DNA from: Drosophila miranda
Lineage: Eukaryota; Arthropoda; Insecta; Diptera; Drosophilidae
Length of the DNA stretch: 64,000 bases
Direction of reading: 5' to 3'
NCBI RefSeq assembly: GCF_003369915.1
Contig: NC_046676.1
Location: 21,372,001-21,436,000, forward strand
Part shown: positions 47,478 to 58,684 of the stretch, piece by piece
Numbering within the stretch: the first letter of the stretch is position 1
How the letters are laid out: each line of letters starts with the position of its first letter
The notes under the pieces: generated by a model
What the model was told of the DNA's origin: nothing
What the model saw: the letters and a program-made list of their open reading frames with translations, nothing else
Databases searched by the model: none
Made by a program: the position numbers and the translations under genes

Positions 47478-50459
47478 GTAAAGTCTCCAGGTTCAGTTGA
47501 TAGAATACCATTATCATCCACACATACGATCCCCCCCTCGCCCCGAAGGCGCTGATTCCGCCACAAGAATAAATAAACTTTAGAGAGAGCATAAAGAGAC
47601 GAGGAAATAAGTAGAGCGTGTTAGTTTGGATTCGGGTTTGGATTTGAATTTGGACCCGCATCACCAGCTGAGAGGCACTCATCCTCATCGCGCATACAGG
47701 ATACATGAGGGTTCCCTCGGCCTTGCCCTCGGGCACTTGAGCAAATATGTAGTAAAAAGGACATTCGCTCGAATTGTCACATTCGTTCGGCGAACTGGTG
47801 CCCCGATTTATGCATTTGCCTACAGACAAAGGAACTTCTATAAAGATGCCACAGAACTTGTCAGCTTTCTTTGTTTTTTGCCAAAGGTCAAACATGCCTT
47901 ACTCGTAAATATCGGTTCACCATAAAAAACGAGTCTGTGCTTCTCTTTTCGGGAATGTTTTAAAGGCTGCCTAAACTTCAATTACACAAAAAATTCATTT
48001 GATTTTCGTTTTGTTTTGTAAAGTACTTATCCGAGGGTATTATTATTTTTGATCTGTCCCTGCCCACAGGAAATAATCCCAAAAGTGGCAAACACTCGTT
48101 TAATTAACTTCCCTTTCAATTCTAATTTTCGCTCTCATCCGTCGATTGGTCAGACTTCTTGGCGCAACTTTGTTGGCCCAAAAGGCAAAAGGCGACCAAA
48201 TGGCGAAACTTTTGGAGTCCTGATAGAATAAATCTTTTTTCCGATTCGCTGATTTTATTTGTTTGCTTTTGCAAAGCCAGAAGAATGGGGCACAAACCCT
48301 TTTCAATCAAATTAGCTCCAGTCAGTGGAGCAATTCCATCACTGGGAGCTGATGAAAGTTCTCGATTGGCCTAGGAGGGGCGTCCAGGAGGGGGCTTCGA
48401 ATGCTAAAGGGAAGAGTCACAATTTGGCTTAAATCAAAAATAAATCGAATTCAGAGTGATCAAAATTGTATATCCATTCAATTGGACCACAAAACTACGG
48501 TGTATATCGAAGACTACAGGAGGTAGAACTAACAATCGATGCCATTCCGTGGGTAGTGAGTACTTGCAGTCTTTATGGACACTTATTGAGTCATAGAGTT
48601 TGAAACTTTACAGATTGTGTGTCTCATAGAGTGGACAAACGGATAGGATGAGGGGATTCTCTCTAAATGTTGCAGATGGCTTGACATTGTTGCCAAAATA
48701 TGACGACAGACGCGGAAAACTTTGATGGGTCACCATCCCCTGCCAAATCATTGGTCGTTCATTTATCAGCGGGGCACAGGAAGCGGCGTAGGGCTGGGTA
48801 GCCCCACAACAGCCCCCGAGAACAACGATGAAAAGCCAGAAATCCCACAAAGTTGTAAGCCAACAACCAAGTTTTCCTCGCAATCGAAGTACTTGAATGT
48901 CGAGTGCGGCTAAGTTTTTGTTTTCGTTTCCGTTTCCGGTCGGTCGGTTTCATGCAAAATAATCACAAATCGCTATCTGAATTGTGCGCTATGTACGTGT
49001 TTGTGCCCTCCTCTGGGTTCTGTCCATTCTTTCTAGCTCTCCAACCGTTTCTCAAACACTTGACTTATGACATTTGATTGGCACACATGTGCGCTTCGGA
49101 CGGCATCACGTTTTATGGGTAGGACCACATGTTTAAAGGACCAGGCCTGCGAATATGCATGGATCCCGAGAACAATGGAAATCAGTTGACTTATTGGCTT
49201 GTGTATGGCAGTTGTGATATAAAAGCAATTCAAATATTTCTCAGTGAGACAAATAAACACGGCCTAAGAAGAGGCAAAGCTAAAGCTAGAGCAACAGAGA
49301 GGAGAGTTAAATTCAGTAAGGATGCGCTTTCCACTTGAGCGGAAGTGCCAGACTTCGGCTACGAATCTCCCTACCCCAGTAACGGATAATAATCCGAGAA
49401 AAGTAAGTACAAATCCTGTGCCATATTTCGATGGAATTAGGAGTGTGCGTAAGGACACCACTAACACAAACAGATATCTCTTGCATTGCAGAGAGGAATT
49501 TTTCTGGAAAAAACCTGACAGAAATATGCCATAAGCAGGTTCTTTTTTATTCCTGTATCACTTCATTGGCTTTGGCAATTGTGAAATTGCGCGAAAGATG
49601 GCTTGTCAGTGCCAGCTGGCGGCAGCAGCGAAGACGAGTAGAGTAGATTAAAAAATAGCAAAACGCGAGAGCTGTAGCGGACAGAAATAACAGTCGGGAC
49701 GAGATAGGCAGCAGCCCTTTCCTGACAAGCCATTGGACATAACACTCAATGCATTCCTTTGGGCTACAGGTGAACGGTGCGGCTACTTCTGCATATTTCT
49801 GCCGGAGGCTCTTACATAGTGGCGCATCGAAGCATCATTTGCATATTTTCTGCTAACACGTTGCGCTTATATCACACATACGCAGCGAGGGTCCCAGCAA
49901 TCGCCCTGCAGGCATTACCAACTTTTCTGAAACTCCATTCGCAGCCCCACTCCTATTGCCCCTTCCTGGCAGACCATCTATCGTCAACCGCTCGTCGTTT
50001 CTCGGCTCGTTGGCTTTTAAATTTATCTGCTTTGCCCAAAGTGGGCGAACCACGCAATTTTGGGGCAGGATTAGAGGAAATTAAACTAATTTAACATGCC
50101 CCGCAATATGCTCCACCGAATACGGACTTTGAGGACTAGACAAGGTATCACGCATTATTAATTTTCCTAAATGAATGTTCGATAAGATTGGGTCTATTCT
50201 TTAAAAACTTTTAATTTAAGAAAAAGAAAATCTAAAAATTCGAAAAACATATTTGAGGTAACTCTGCTACATGGCAACTACATTGTACATTCATTTTACA
50301 TTAAATTTGACAAAGCCAAGACATGAACCGCAGACAGGTGGCGCCAAAACGAGAAACAGGAACTAGTTCATATTCAAACTTAAATTTTACTTGGTTTAAA
50401 ATTAAATTTGCATTAAGTTCCTTAATCAACTGTGGAGTAAGAGCCTGCCTGGTGGCTAA
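47478..50459. other. intergenic, no gene seen
   Basis: No ORF here has a recognisable domain. The 141-codon minus-strand ORF at 47470-47895 contains simple IQIQT-type sequence and is not supported. Confidence 0.4.
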
Positions 50460-52349
50460 ATGCAAACGACAGCTGTAGCTGCCACGCGCTCACGCTTACC
50501 CTCTCTCTCTCTCTCTCCCTCTCTCTTGGTACTTGGCACTCGCTCACGCTCTCCGCACTTGTCTTGGCTTAAACGTGTTTTAGCCACTGCTCTTGCTCTG
50601 GTGGCTCTGGCTGTCTCTGGCTTTGGTTTTGGCTTTGGCTGGCTTTTGGTGGGGCTTCCACTTTAACCAAGCCATTCTTCAGTTTGATTCGAAACAGTTT
50701 GGTTGTTGCCGCCGGTCGCTTTTTTTTGGTTTTGGCCAAGTGAATGTCGTTCGATTGCCACCAAGACGGTATCGTCAAGTCGTTGATTTGTAAGTGCCTC
50801 TCCCTCTCCTCTCTCTCTATCTCGCTCTGCCGTTGATCGGAGCAAGTGCGTCGGGTTCGGTTCGTTCGTTTGTTACGGGAATTTCGTTTGTTTTTTTGGT
50901 ATGCAAAGCGCGTAATTTTGCATTACCGTTGTTGTTTCGGGCGTCATAAAAAAGTGACCGCGTCTCCGTCTCCCCACCAACCCCTGATCACCCCACGCCT
51001 CTTCTGGAGTGGAAAATTTCACTTTGCTTTGAAAGCAAGTTTGCATGGATTATTGCTTGTGTGGCCCCACTGTGCCGGGGGTGCTGCACTGCACTGCAGT
51101 GCACTTGTTTCGCCAACCCACAGCCATAGGAGCACCCATCCATCTAAATAGTTACTATACGAGTATAGCATTGAGATTCTGCTGACCTCCGGCAATAAGT
51201 AGAAACTACCATAAAATGCATAGGAATTGTGCATGGCATGGAGAGAAGCCCCTCAAGTTAATTAAAAGTTATTAATTTTTGTATAATTAGCCAAGCCAAG
51301 GTCATTGGCTGATAAAAGGCGATAGTTTCTAGAGGTAAAAGACCAAGCAACAGAAAAGAGAAATACCAGTGACAGCCGCACAAACAAACAAATCAAATAA
51401 ACGAAACGAAAAATCATATAAATAATTGCAAACCAACCAACAAACAACAACAACAACAAAAAGAAGAAACAAAACGAACCTCCAGCAAAGATACATACAT
51501 ATATTAGGTGGCTCGTGTTTATATAGCAAAGACATATTCAAGGTGAATGCTGCCATTATTTTTTGACAGTGTGCTCGAGAGCAACAAGTGAAAATTTATT
51601 GGGATTTTTTGCAAGTTCGCGTGCTGCCAAAAGAGTGAATAATACAAAAAAAAAGATGAAAGAAACGGTGCCAAAAGCAACGAAAAATAAATAAAAAATT
51701 CCATTAAAAAGTACATCAATTTTAAGATAGAGAATAAATAAATAAATGAAAGGCTAATTTTAATAAGTAGAAATTAATCAAAGAAGAATGTGTAGAGTCT
51801 CGTCTCTCAGTTTAATCTAAAAATCTCTGTATTCCATATTTGCCACCAATTAAATATTCCATTCCATTCCATTCAAATATCTATTAGAACGAGTCCATTG
51901 ACATTGGAGCATCATTAGGCCCCTCCATATACCATATACAGAACTTAGCCTACTCACACACAATTCTAGTTATACATATACAGAGTAGAGGCAAAGCAGC
52001 CTTGAACCCTTCCTTACATTAAGATCCACAAACAAATCGCATTATTATTAATTATATCTTAACGGTATCCCCAAAACACAACGCTCGCTCCGCGAAATGA
52101 TTCCAGAAACCCGTCCGACAGCCCCAGCCTGCCCAAAAACAATTTCTCGCTCTTGACTAAATTCGGCTTTGGAGCCATTAATTAAAAAAAACATACAATA
52201 ACAAAATGCAAATACCGAACAACAGATAACTTAACGATAATTTACAAAAGCGCTTATAAAAAGCTTCAACAAAAAGTTACAAAAATATTGCAAATTACAA
52301 ATACAACAACAACATTTTGGATACATTTTTGAGTTGGAAGCGAGAAACA
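50460..52349 (+). other. probable promoter and long 5' leader of the gene starting at 52350
   Basis: A TC-rich run (50498-50525) and GGCTTTGGTTTTGG-type repeats are followed by a consensus donor, TTTGTAAGTG, at about 50789. The final 1 kb, A-rich and CAACAACAA-rich, is typical of a Drosophila leader. The exon structure is not determined. Confidence 0.35.
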
Positions 52350-52488
52350 ATGTCTGGCAAAGTGAAGCGACCGACGCTGTCAGCGTCGGTGCCCCTCTGC
52401 CATAGCTTCTTCTACTTCTTCCCCGGCGGCACCATCATCTGGCTATGCCTCTGCCTCTGCCTCGTCTTCTGCAGCGTCAGCGCACAAG
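52350..52488 (+). CDS. first coding exon, signal peptide, of a secreted or membrane protein
   Basis: The ATG has a good context (AACAATG) and opens MSGKVKRPTLSASVPLCHSF. A hydrophobic core follows (GTIIWLCLCLCLVFCSVSAQ), with predicted cleavage at SVSA-Q. A consensus donor (CAAG|GTGAGT) ends the exon after 46 codons plus one base, so the intron is phase 1, as is common between a signal peptide and extracellular modules such as Ig domains. No later exon is recognisable before the window ends, so the intron is at least 11.5 kb and contains rhino. The gene is not identified. Confidence 0.55.
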
Positions 52489-52520
52489 GTGAGTGGGTTT
52501 TACATATGCTTTTTTATAAA

Positions 52521-52640
52521 TACCCTTGCACAGGGTATTCTGGCTATCGGCTGACACCTACAGCGCAGGAAGGGAAGCCTTTTAAACAGAAATCTAAACA
52601 ATACTAAACAATACGAAGCTAATCCGCAAGGGTATCTTTC
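52521..52640. mobile_element. short Helentron-like remnant
   Basis: ATACCCTTGCACAGGGTATT forms a terminal mini-hairpin, and GCAAGGGTAT near 52628-52637 is the inverse of its ATACCCTTGC start. This is the end structure of INE-1/DINE-1-like dispersed elements with the middle lost. Confidence 0.4.
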
Positions 52641-53076
52641 TAGTCGAGCCTTGCTTTATTATATATTTAAGTCATATTCTCTGAAATCTGTTGTTATTGT
52701 TACTGTTGCTGCTGTCGTTGTCATGTTATCTCTGCTCATATTTTGTGTGTGTTTTCATTAAGAGCAGCAGAAAAAAAACCGAAAAAGATACCCAAACTCC
52801 GTCTGATTCACCCCATGCTAATTTATCTCGATGTCGGCGACGGCATTTTCGAGCCGTGAGATTTCTTTCGTGCCGTCTTTTACAAGCCGGAACTTCCCGA
52901 AGGCCTCTTCTGATTAAAAGAACAGCCACAGTAAATGCGTGTTCAAAATTAAAAACTCGAAATTAAACTTAAACTGTTGTGAATTGTCACGAAAAAAAGA
53001 CGAAAAGAAACGAAACGGATGCGCTTAGTAATAAAGCCCAAAGAAAAATAAAAACACGTACCAGACTTCCGTGCAG

Positions 53077-54884
53077 CTAACAAAACACGCGGCGATCTAT
53101 GTACAGATTGTCAAAATTATCTCTGCCGGGAAGCTCCCGTTTTAAGATGTCTCCGTGTCCGTTGGGCTTGTAGTTAGAGATCTGCGAAAAAAAAAACAGA
53201 AAATGTTAAGCCAAAAGTTCCAATTATAGAAGAGGAGCCTACCTTTCATCTGATTGCTGGTGGCTTCCCGCACCCCCAGGGCAGGTGACTTTTTCACTCC
53301 TTCTTTTTCCAGATGTATTTGTTTTGTGTTGGGCAGAGATCTGCAAAAAGTAAAGGAACTGTGAATAAATTTGCAGTCTGACTAGAGCTTAAAACAAATA
53401 CGGGTATGCATTTAATAAACCGTCAACAGCAAATTTGGTTGCACCTGCAGTTGATTTCGACTTCTTGCCCCCAAGGGGGTGTGCAATTTTGATGGCTTTG
53501 CCTTTTTCGGCAACCTTTTTATGGCTCTGAAGCTTTAGGATGACTCCGTCGATTTTTTACAGTGATCTCAGTGAATGTCAATAAACATTTGGTAAGGGGT
53601 AAAGCAGGGGTAAATATTGGGTTAACTGTTCGAGTGGGAATCGTATTCAGAAAAAGAGTTCTTAACCCAGATTTGAGGTTGTTTCGGCGAAACACAGGAC
53701 AGTAAACATTTGCTTTGAGTGCTGTTCTGACGAAAGAATCACCCACAGTTTGAGAGTAATTGAATTAAGCGTTGTCTCGTACATACTGTGCGCACATATG
53801 TATGTAATACACGGTGGTATGTGTACAAAATAAACATACCACAAGGCGGCTTTATTTTAATTAATCACCAACAAAAAAGCAAACAAACACATTCGACTCG
53901 AATCTGTTACATCAGACATCGATATACATATGTACGTACATATGTACATAATATGCTATGTATGTACAACCTTTCTTCTGCACAACGAATTCAAAATTCA
54001 AAAGCCGAGACCAAATTTTGTTGGGGTCTCAAAACAACAAAAGCAGCGCTAATAAAATTAACTTGCTAATGAAGCGATGATCACACCGCACACATCGAAC
54101 ACACATACATACATACATACGTATGTAGTATACATACATATATTGAGCAGAAATCAAGAAATACAACTTATGGAAATCTACTAGTCACATTTTTAAATGC
54201 AGAAACATTTTTGTCGCGCGTGTTAAAGCCAAAAAAACACTAAAGACAACAAAAGCAGAATGGGAAACAAGTTTCTTCCAGCGATCCAACGTTCCACTAT
54301 GCAAATCAAACAGTAAATACTAAATACAAGCACACACAAATACACACACACCCAAATGCACGACTGGACATGTGTATTCGTATTGGTTATTTTGTAATAG
54401 GTTGAGATGAAAACGAAAGTGAAGCCGCGACCTGACTTTGAATGATCTCGCGCCGAACGAACACAGCCCTTCCTTCCATGTTGCCCTTGTTGTCGTCAAT
54501 TTCACTTTTATTTCTGCCTCTGCATCTGTCCCTTCTTTTCTTTCCAGTAACCGAGTTGTTAACTTTATCGAATTAAAATAAATTCGTTTGTCACTGCCAT
54601 GTACTCATGTACTCAAGCGAGCATGTGTGTGTTTGTGTTTGTGTATGTAGCATGCTTGAAGAAAGTGAAATGAGAAAGAAATGTGCACATGGGTAAAGTT
54701 GTGGCACAAGTTTTGCGCTCAAAATCATAACTGTAGCGGTAACAGGTTGGCCGACTCGCTGACGACGACTTAACAAACTCCAAACTTTTTGTCACAGTAC
54801 CTGAAGTTTTCTCGACCGTCCCACCGGCCAGACGAAGCATTTCGACGGCTGGATCTCTTGCCCGGGCCTGCCCGGCCGCAGTCC
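53077..54884 (-). other. four candidate minus-strand exons, unresolved gene or relic
   Basis: Segments bounded by acceptor and donor consensus lie at 54884-54801 (84 nt), 53526-53445 (82), 53340-53243 (98) and, as a last exon, 53181-53077. One frame stays open across all three joins and ends in TAA at 53142-53144; it is very basic (SKLHTPLGARSRNQLQ, NTSGKRRSEKV). Other frames look more protein-like within single exons (VEMLRLAGGTVEKTS, SHKKVAEKGKAIKIAHPLGG, SNYKPNGHGDILKREL) but do not join in phase. Exons 3 and 4 both start ATCTCT after a CAG. The gene is not identified. It may be a decayed or fast-changing gene, or chance. Confidence 0.25.
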
Positions 54885-55486
54885 CTATGGAAATAAATAA
54901 TTGTTACTTTACATATCTATGTAAATTGGCATTTGCTGCATGCCATAATGATGAGAAACTTGCCAGTGACATTGTTGTCCAACTCCACGAGCATTATTCC
55001 AGTGAAAATACACCGCTCCGCACTATTTCAATTTCTGTAACATGAAATGTATGTACATGCGCCGAAAGAGAAAAGTTGCACATTTTCCCGATGGCCAATT
55101 AAAATACATACATTCGCATTTCCACAGAGCACAGTTACATATTTCCGCTCAACTTTGCTGCACATTAGCTGTGGGCACTCTTAAAAGGAGCGAGAAACGA
55201 GTTTAGAGACACAAACAGGTGCAACAGCAGAGTTGCGGCTGGGCTGGTTGCTTCATATAATGTTCAGTTGACTGAAATATTTCCCAAAGTCCGTATGCAT
55301 TGTTTAATAAATATCAATCAATTAATAATTTGATAATAATAAAATAGGACGAGTTGACAGCACTGATCGTCATCGGACCAGCTGATTGTTTGCAACGATA
55401 TGTGTATATGTAAATATATTTTGAGTAAGTTGGCAGGACCATCAGTGCAAGATATAATTCGTGAAATTCCGCAATATTCATAAAAA

Positions 55487-57000
55487 ATGAAAAATACAAA
55501 AAATAAAACGCCCAATTCAAAAACTCCCAATGCCATGAATATTGAAAAAGAATACGTCGTTGAAAACATCACAGGAAAGCGCTTCTTCCAAGGAGAAACG
55601 CAGTATTTTGTTAAATGGGAGGGCTTTGCGCCAGAGAGCAGCACGTGGGAGCCAATGAAGAACCTTGGGAACTGCATCCATCTGTTGGCCCAATTTGAAA
55701 ACGATGTCTACTACTATAATAGTTGCAGCAAACCGGAAGACCAAAAGCCTATTCAAATCTACGATTGGAATAAAAAAGTTGTCCAGCTGAGCGAATCCAG
55801 AGCCGAGGAAACATCGCCGGCTTTTGAACCAGTAACCCCACCAAAAAGTCAAATGGTGTCGTCAGCCACATCCTCCTACTCCTCCTCCTCTTCCTCATCC
55901 TCTTCCACCTCTTCGCTTTCCCAACCCCAACCAGATCCAGTTCTGCCTACCAAGCAAACCAAACCCCCACCACAACCAGATCTCCCTACCAATGAAAAAA
56001 AAGTAAAGTTCGGCGACATACTGGATGCTGAAAAGAAGCATAAGAAAGACGAAGAGAGGAAGCTATCTACGACCACCGAAAATACTCACCTCAAAAGCTC
56101 CCTTGAGGGTGACGAGGACTGTGTAAGAAAGGAATTATTTATTATTTAAAAGGACAGGACATCAAACTGAATCCTAGAATTCCACTACTGTGGTTTCGTG
56201 TGACTGTTTGGTTTCCTTGCTTTCAAGCAGTAAAATTAATTTGATACTGATTACACTTTCCCCATAACAGAGTACTCCAGAGGATGAGGAGGATGAACAG
56301 GATGAAATTTCTGGCTTAGCGCTTGGGCTCAAGCTGGAAAGCGTGATCCACAAATTTCAAGTGAGAGATGATTTGTATCTAGTCGTAAAGTGGATTGGCC
56401 GCGATGTGCCTGATATGGTCCATATCGATGATATAAAAGATTTATATTCACATGAAATAAATCAATATTTCCAGACTATTCAACAGATCAAAGATGACCT
56501 GGTGAGTTCTGTGTCTGTCTGTTTGCGTGTGTGGATTTAGTTTAACCTGGCCCTGTGCCCATAACCTTAAACGCGCACTTCCGCTCATCGCCAGCTTCTT
56601 TTCATAGCTTTACAGTTCGACGCTCGCAGAATTTGAGCCATGAGCCATGAAAACTTCACTTTGCCTTCGGGTCAAGATAAATGCCATCGGAATACAAAAA
56701 CAAAAACACAAGCGAAAACGAAGCATCTCCATCCGGTCTACCACCGAATCAACTTGCTGGAAACGTTATCCTATATGCCACTTACCATACTTTTGGATTC
56801 TGCATGGACCATGCACCATTCACAGGCACATATGCACCTGTATCTGCATTTTCTGCAATTCTTCATAAATCATTGATAATGTTAGGGCTGTGGCCACATG
56901 ACAAATTGTTGTACGCATAGAACTTGTTACTTAACAGATTTATGACTGTGCCATAGAAGATTTACGCCAGCTTCTTCAAGGGATACAGAATTCAGTGTAA
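55487..57000 (+). CDS. rhi: Rhino, germline HP1-family chromodomain protein (3 exons)
   Basis: Rhino binds H3K9me3 on dual-strand piRNA clusters in ovary nuclei and recruits Deadlock and Cutoff. Exons are 55487-56122, 56271-56501 and 56938-57000, all GT-AG and in phase 0, giving 309 aa. The chromodomain, about residues 20-75, has EYVVENITGKRFFQG and VKWEGFAPESSTWEP, with aromatic-cage residues Tyr23, Trp44 and Phe47. The Gly in ITGKRF stands where HP1a has Asp, a Rhino hallmark. The hinge holds a long Ser run (about 125-143) and Pro/Lys stretches. A chromoshadow domain (about 226-290, LGLKLESVIHKFQVRDDLYL) ends the protein. D. melanogaster Rhino is longer, near 418 aa, mostly in the hinge. 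The gene lies inside the intron that begins at 52489, on the same strand. Confidence 0.87.
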
Positions 57001-57090
57001 TGGAATGAATTCTCATACCCTACACGTGTCTACACTCACTCTGCTGTTCCTACAATTGTAGATTTCGTGCTCAAGATCAAGTTGCGAAAA

Positions 57091-57252
57091 TTATGAGACT
57101 TTGGCTTGGGGTTTTTGGTTTCCATTTGGCTTATCTGTGGCATCTGTTGACAGCTGCTTCCAACGGCGATGGCGACGACGCCTTTGCTTTGAACCTTTCG
57201 GCTTAGCAACTGGCGAATCACAGCTCTTATTTCTGCTTTGTCTCCTATCCAT
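57091..57252 (-). CDS. weak candidate: 53-aa Arg-rich ORF antisense to the rhino 3' flank
   Basis: Minus strand ATG at 57252 (context GCCATGG), MDRRQSRNKSCDSPVAKPKG, followed by KQRRRRHRRWKQL, an arginine-rich motif like those that bind RNA or DNA, ending TAA at 57091. A 94-codon ORF in another frame covers the same DNA, so at least one is chance. No family is recognised. Confidence 0.15.
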   Translation of the reverse strand: MDRRQSRNKSCDSPVAKPKGSKQRRRRHRRWKQLSTDATDKPNGNQKPQAKVS

Positions 57253-58651
57253 GGCATGTTCGTTTGGCTAGAACAAGCCAATAACTCCCTCGCACTATGT
57301 AGGCGTTTAAGACGCTCCATGGTTCGTTCAACCTGGGGCCAGAGTCCCAGAAATAAGTCCGAAAACCCACAATTGTGATCTCGTATTGATGTGCTGAAGA
57401 CAGAAGAGAGACATGCTCATGCTGCTCTCTGGGATGTGTGGTTTAATGGCTGTATCACACTGCTGTAACCTTCAATCAGGCCCCGACTAGACCCATTCGA
57501 ACCAAACTCAAAGCACCCAAGTGACATGTACACATGGATCGAGGGAGACACACCTAGACGGAGTAGCGCATGTTGACTGGACTAGCACTAGCACGCCTGT
57601 GGCGTGGTCAGGCTAATGTGTCCATTTGGCTGACGCTTGCGCCATTTCAATGTCATTTGTAAGCTGCCTGCTGCTTGCTGATTGCATATTTCAGCAGTTT
57701 ACACAATTTTCTTGGATTGCATCGCACAGATCATAAGCGAACGCTTTTTGTTGTATTGCTCGAATGAATGTTTGCTTAGATTCGCACTCAGATTGTCCGT
57801 ACATATAAATATATCTGTTTTTATGGCTAATTAAATGACTTTGGCTAGACCCTGTAACTCATTTAATAGCTGCTTGAATGGCTTACAGCTAATTACAACT
57901 TTTATTAAATTAACTTAAAGTGTTTAGAGCAGAGGTCAGTCGTTAGTTTGAATTTTAAAAAACATTTAAGTCCGTTAACTAAAGCTAGGGTAATCACAAA
58001 AAGGCAGTGTAAAGTTACAGATCAGTACGGTCTTAATTCAATCTCTTATTCTTCATGAAGCACAGTTCATATATGAGATATGATTTATAACTAGCTAATA
58101 TTTCGATTTGTGCTTGGGGTTCATCAAAATTTTAGTGTTTTTTTGGTTGGGTTATTTGGGTTTACCCTTAGTTTGTTCTGGGAATTAACACGTTCATATG
58201 CATACATTAGTGCATAATATAATCAATTATCTCTGTATTTGTACGTCCAAGGCGTGCCGGCACTCGCAGCCCAGCGATCTATTATTATTTTCCATTGTTG
58301 CTGTGCAATTTATTCGCTTCTACCTTCCTGATTTCTGTGTTTCTGGGCTGCCTTCGACTTTGGCGTTCATTGAATTATGTCTGTGTTGGAATTAGACCCG
58401 CTGTCCGTGGCATTTGCTGTTGTCGCTGAGGTTGGAACTAGTTTTGCCATACATTCTCGTATGTGTATGGCATTTTCGAGGAGTGGAGTGGAGTGGCTAG
58501 CAGATAGGAAAAGGGAAATTAGATCTGCAAAATATTTTCATTTTAAGGTAGCTTTATTAATTGCCTTACCAAAATTATTCAAATTGCATATCGGCAGCAA
58601 TCTCCGCTCAAGACACCGAAAAATAGTAAATTTTCTGATTATGAAACCTTT

Positions 58652-58684
<33 letters not shown>
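58652..58684 (+). repeat. (GT)n microsatellite
   Basis: GT units with one GC interruption near the start. Confidence 0.95.

Larger units (their letters stand above)
52489..55486. other. intron upstream of rhino
   Basis: Contains a small element with inverted ends at 52520-52640, candidate minus-strand exons at 53077-54884, and ATAC/ATGT repeats (53920-53960, 54103-54125). Confidence 0.4.

Noticed and set aside
47470..47895. 141-codon ORF, minus strand
   Set aside because: Contains simple IQIQT-type sequence and no recognised motif; overlaps the start of the better signal-peptide ORF.
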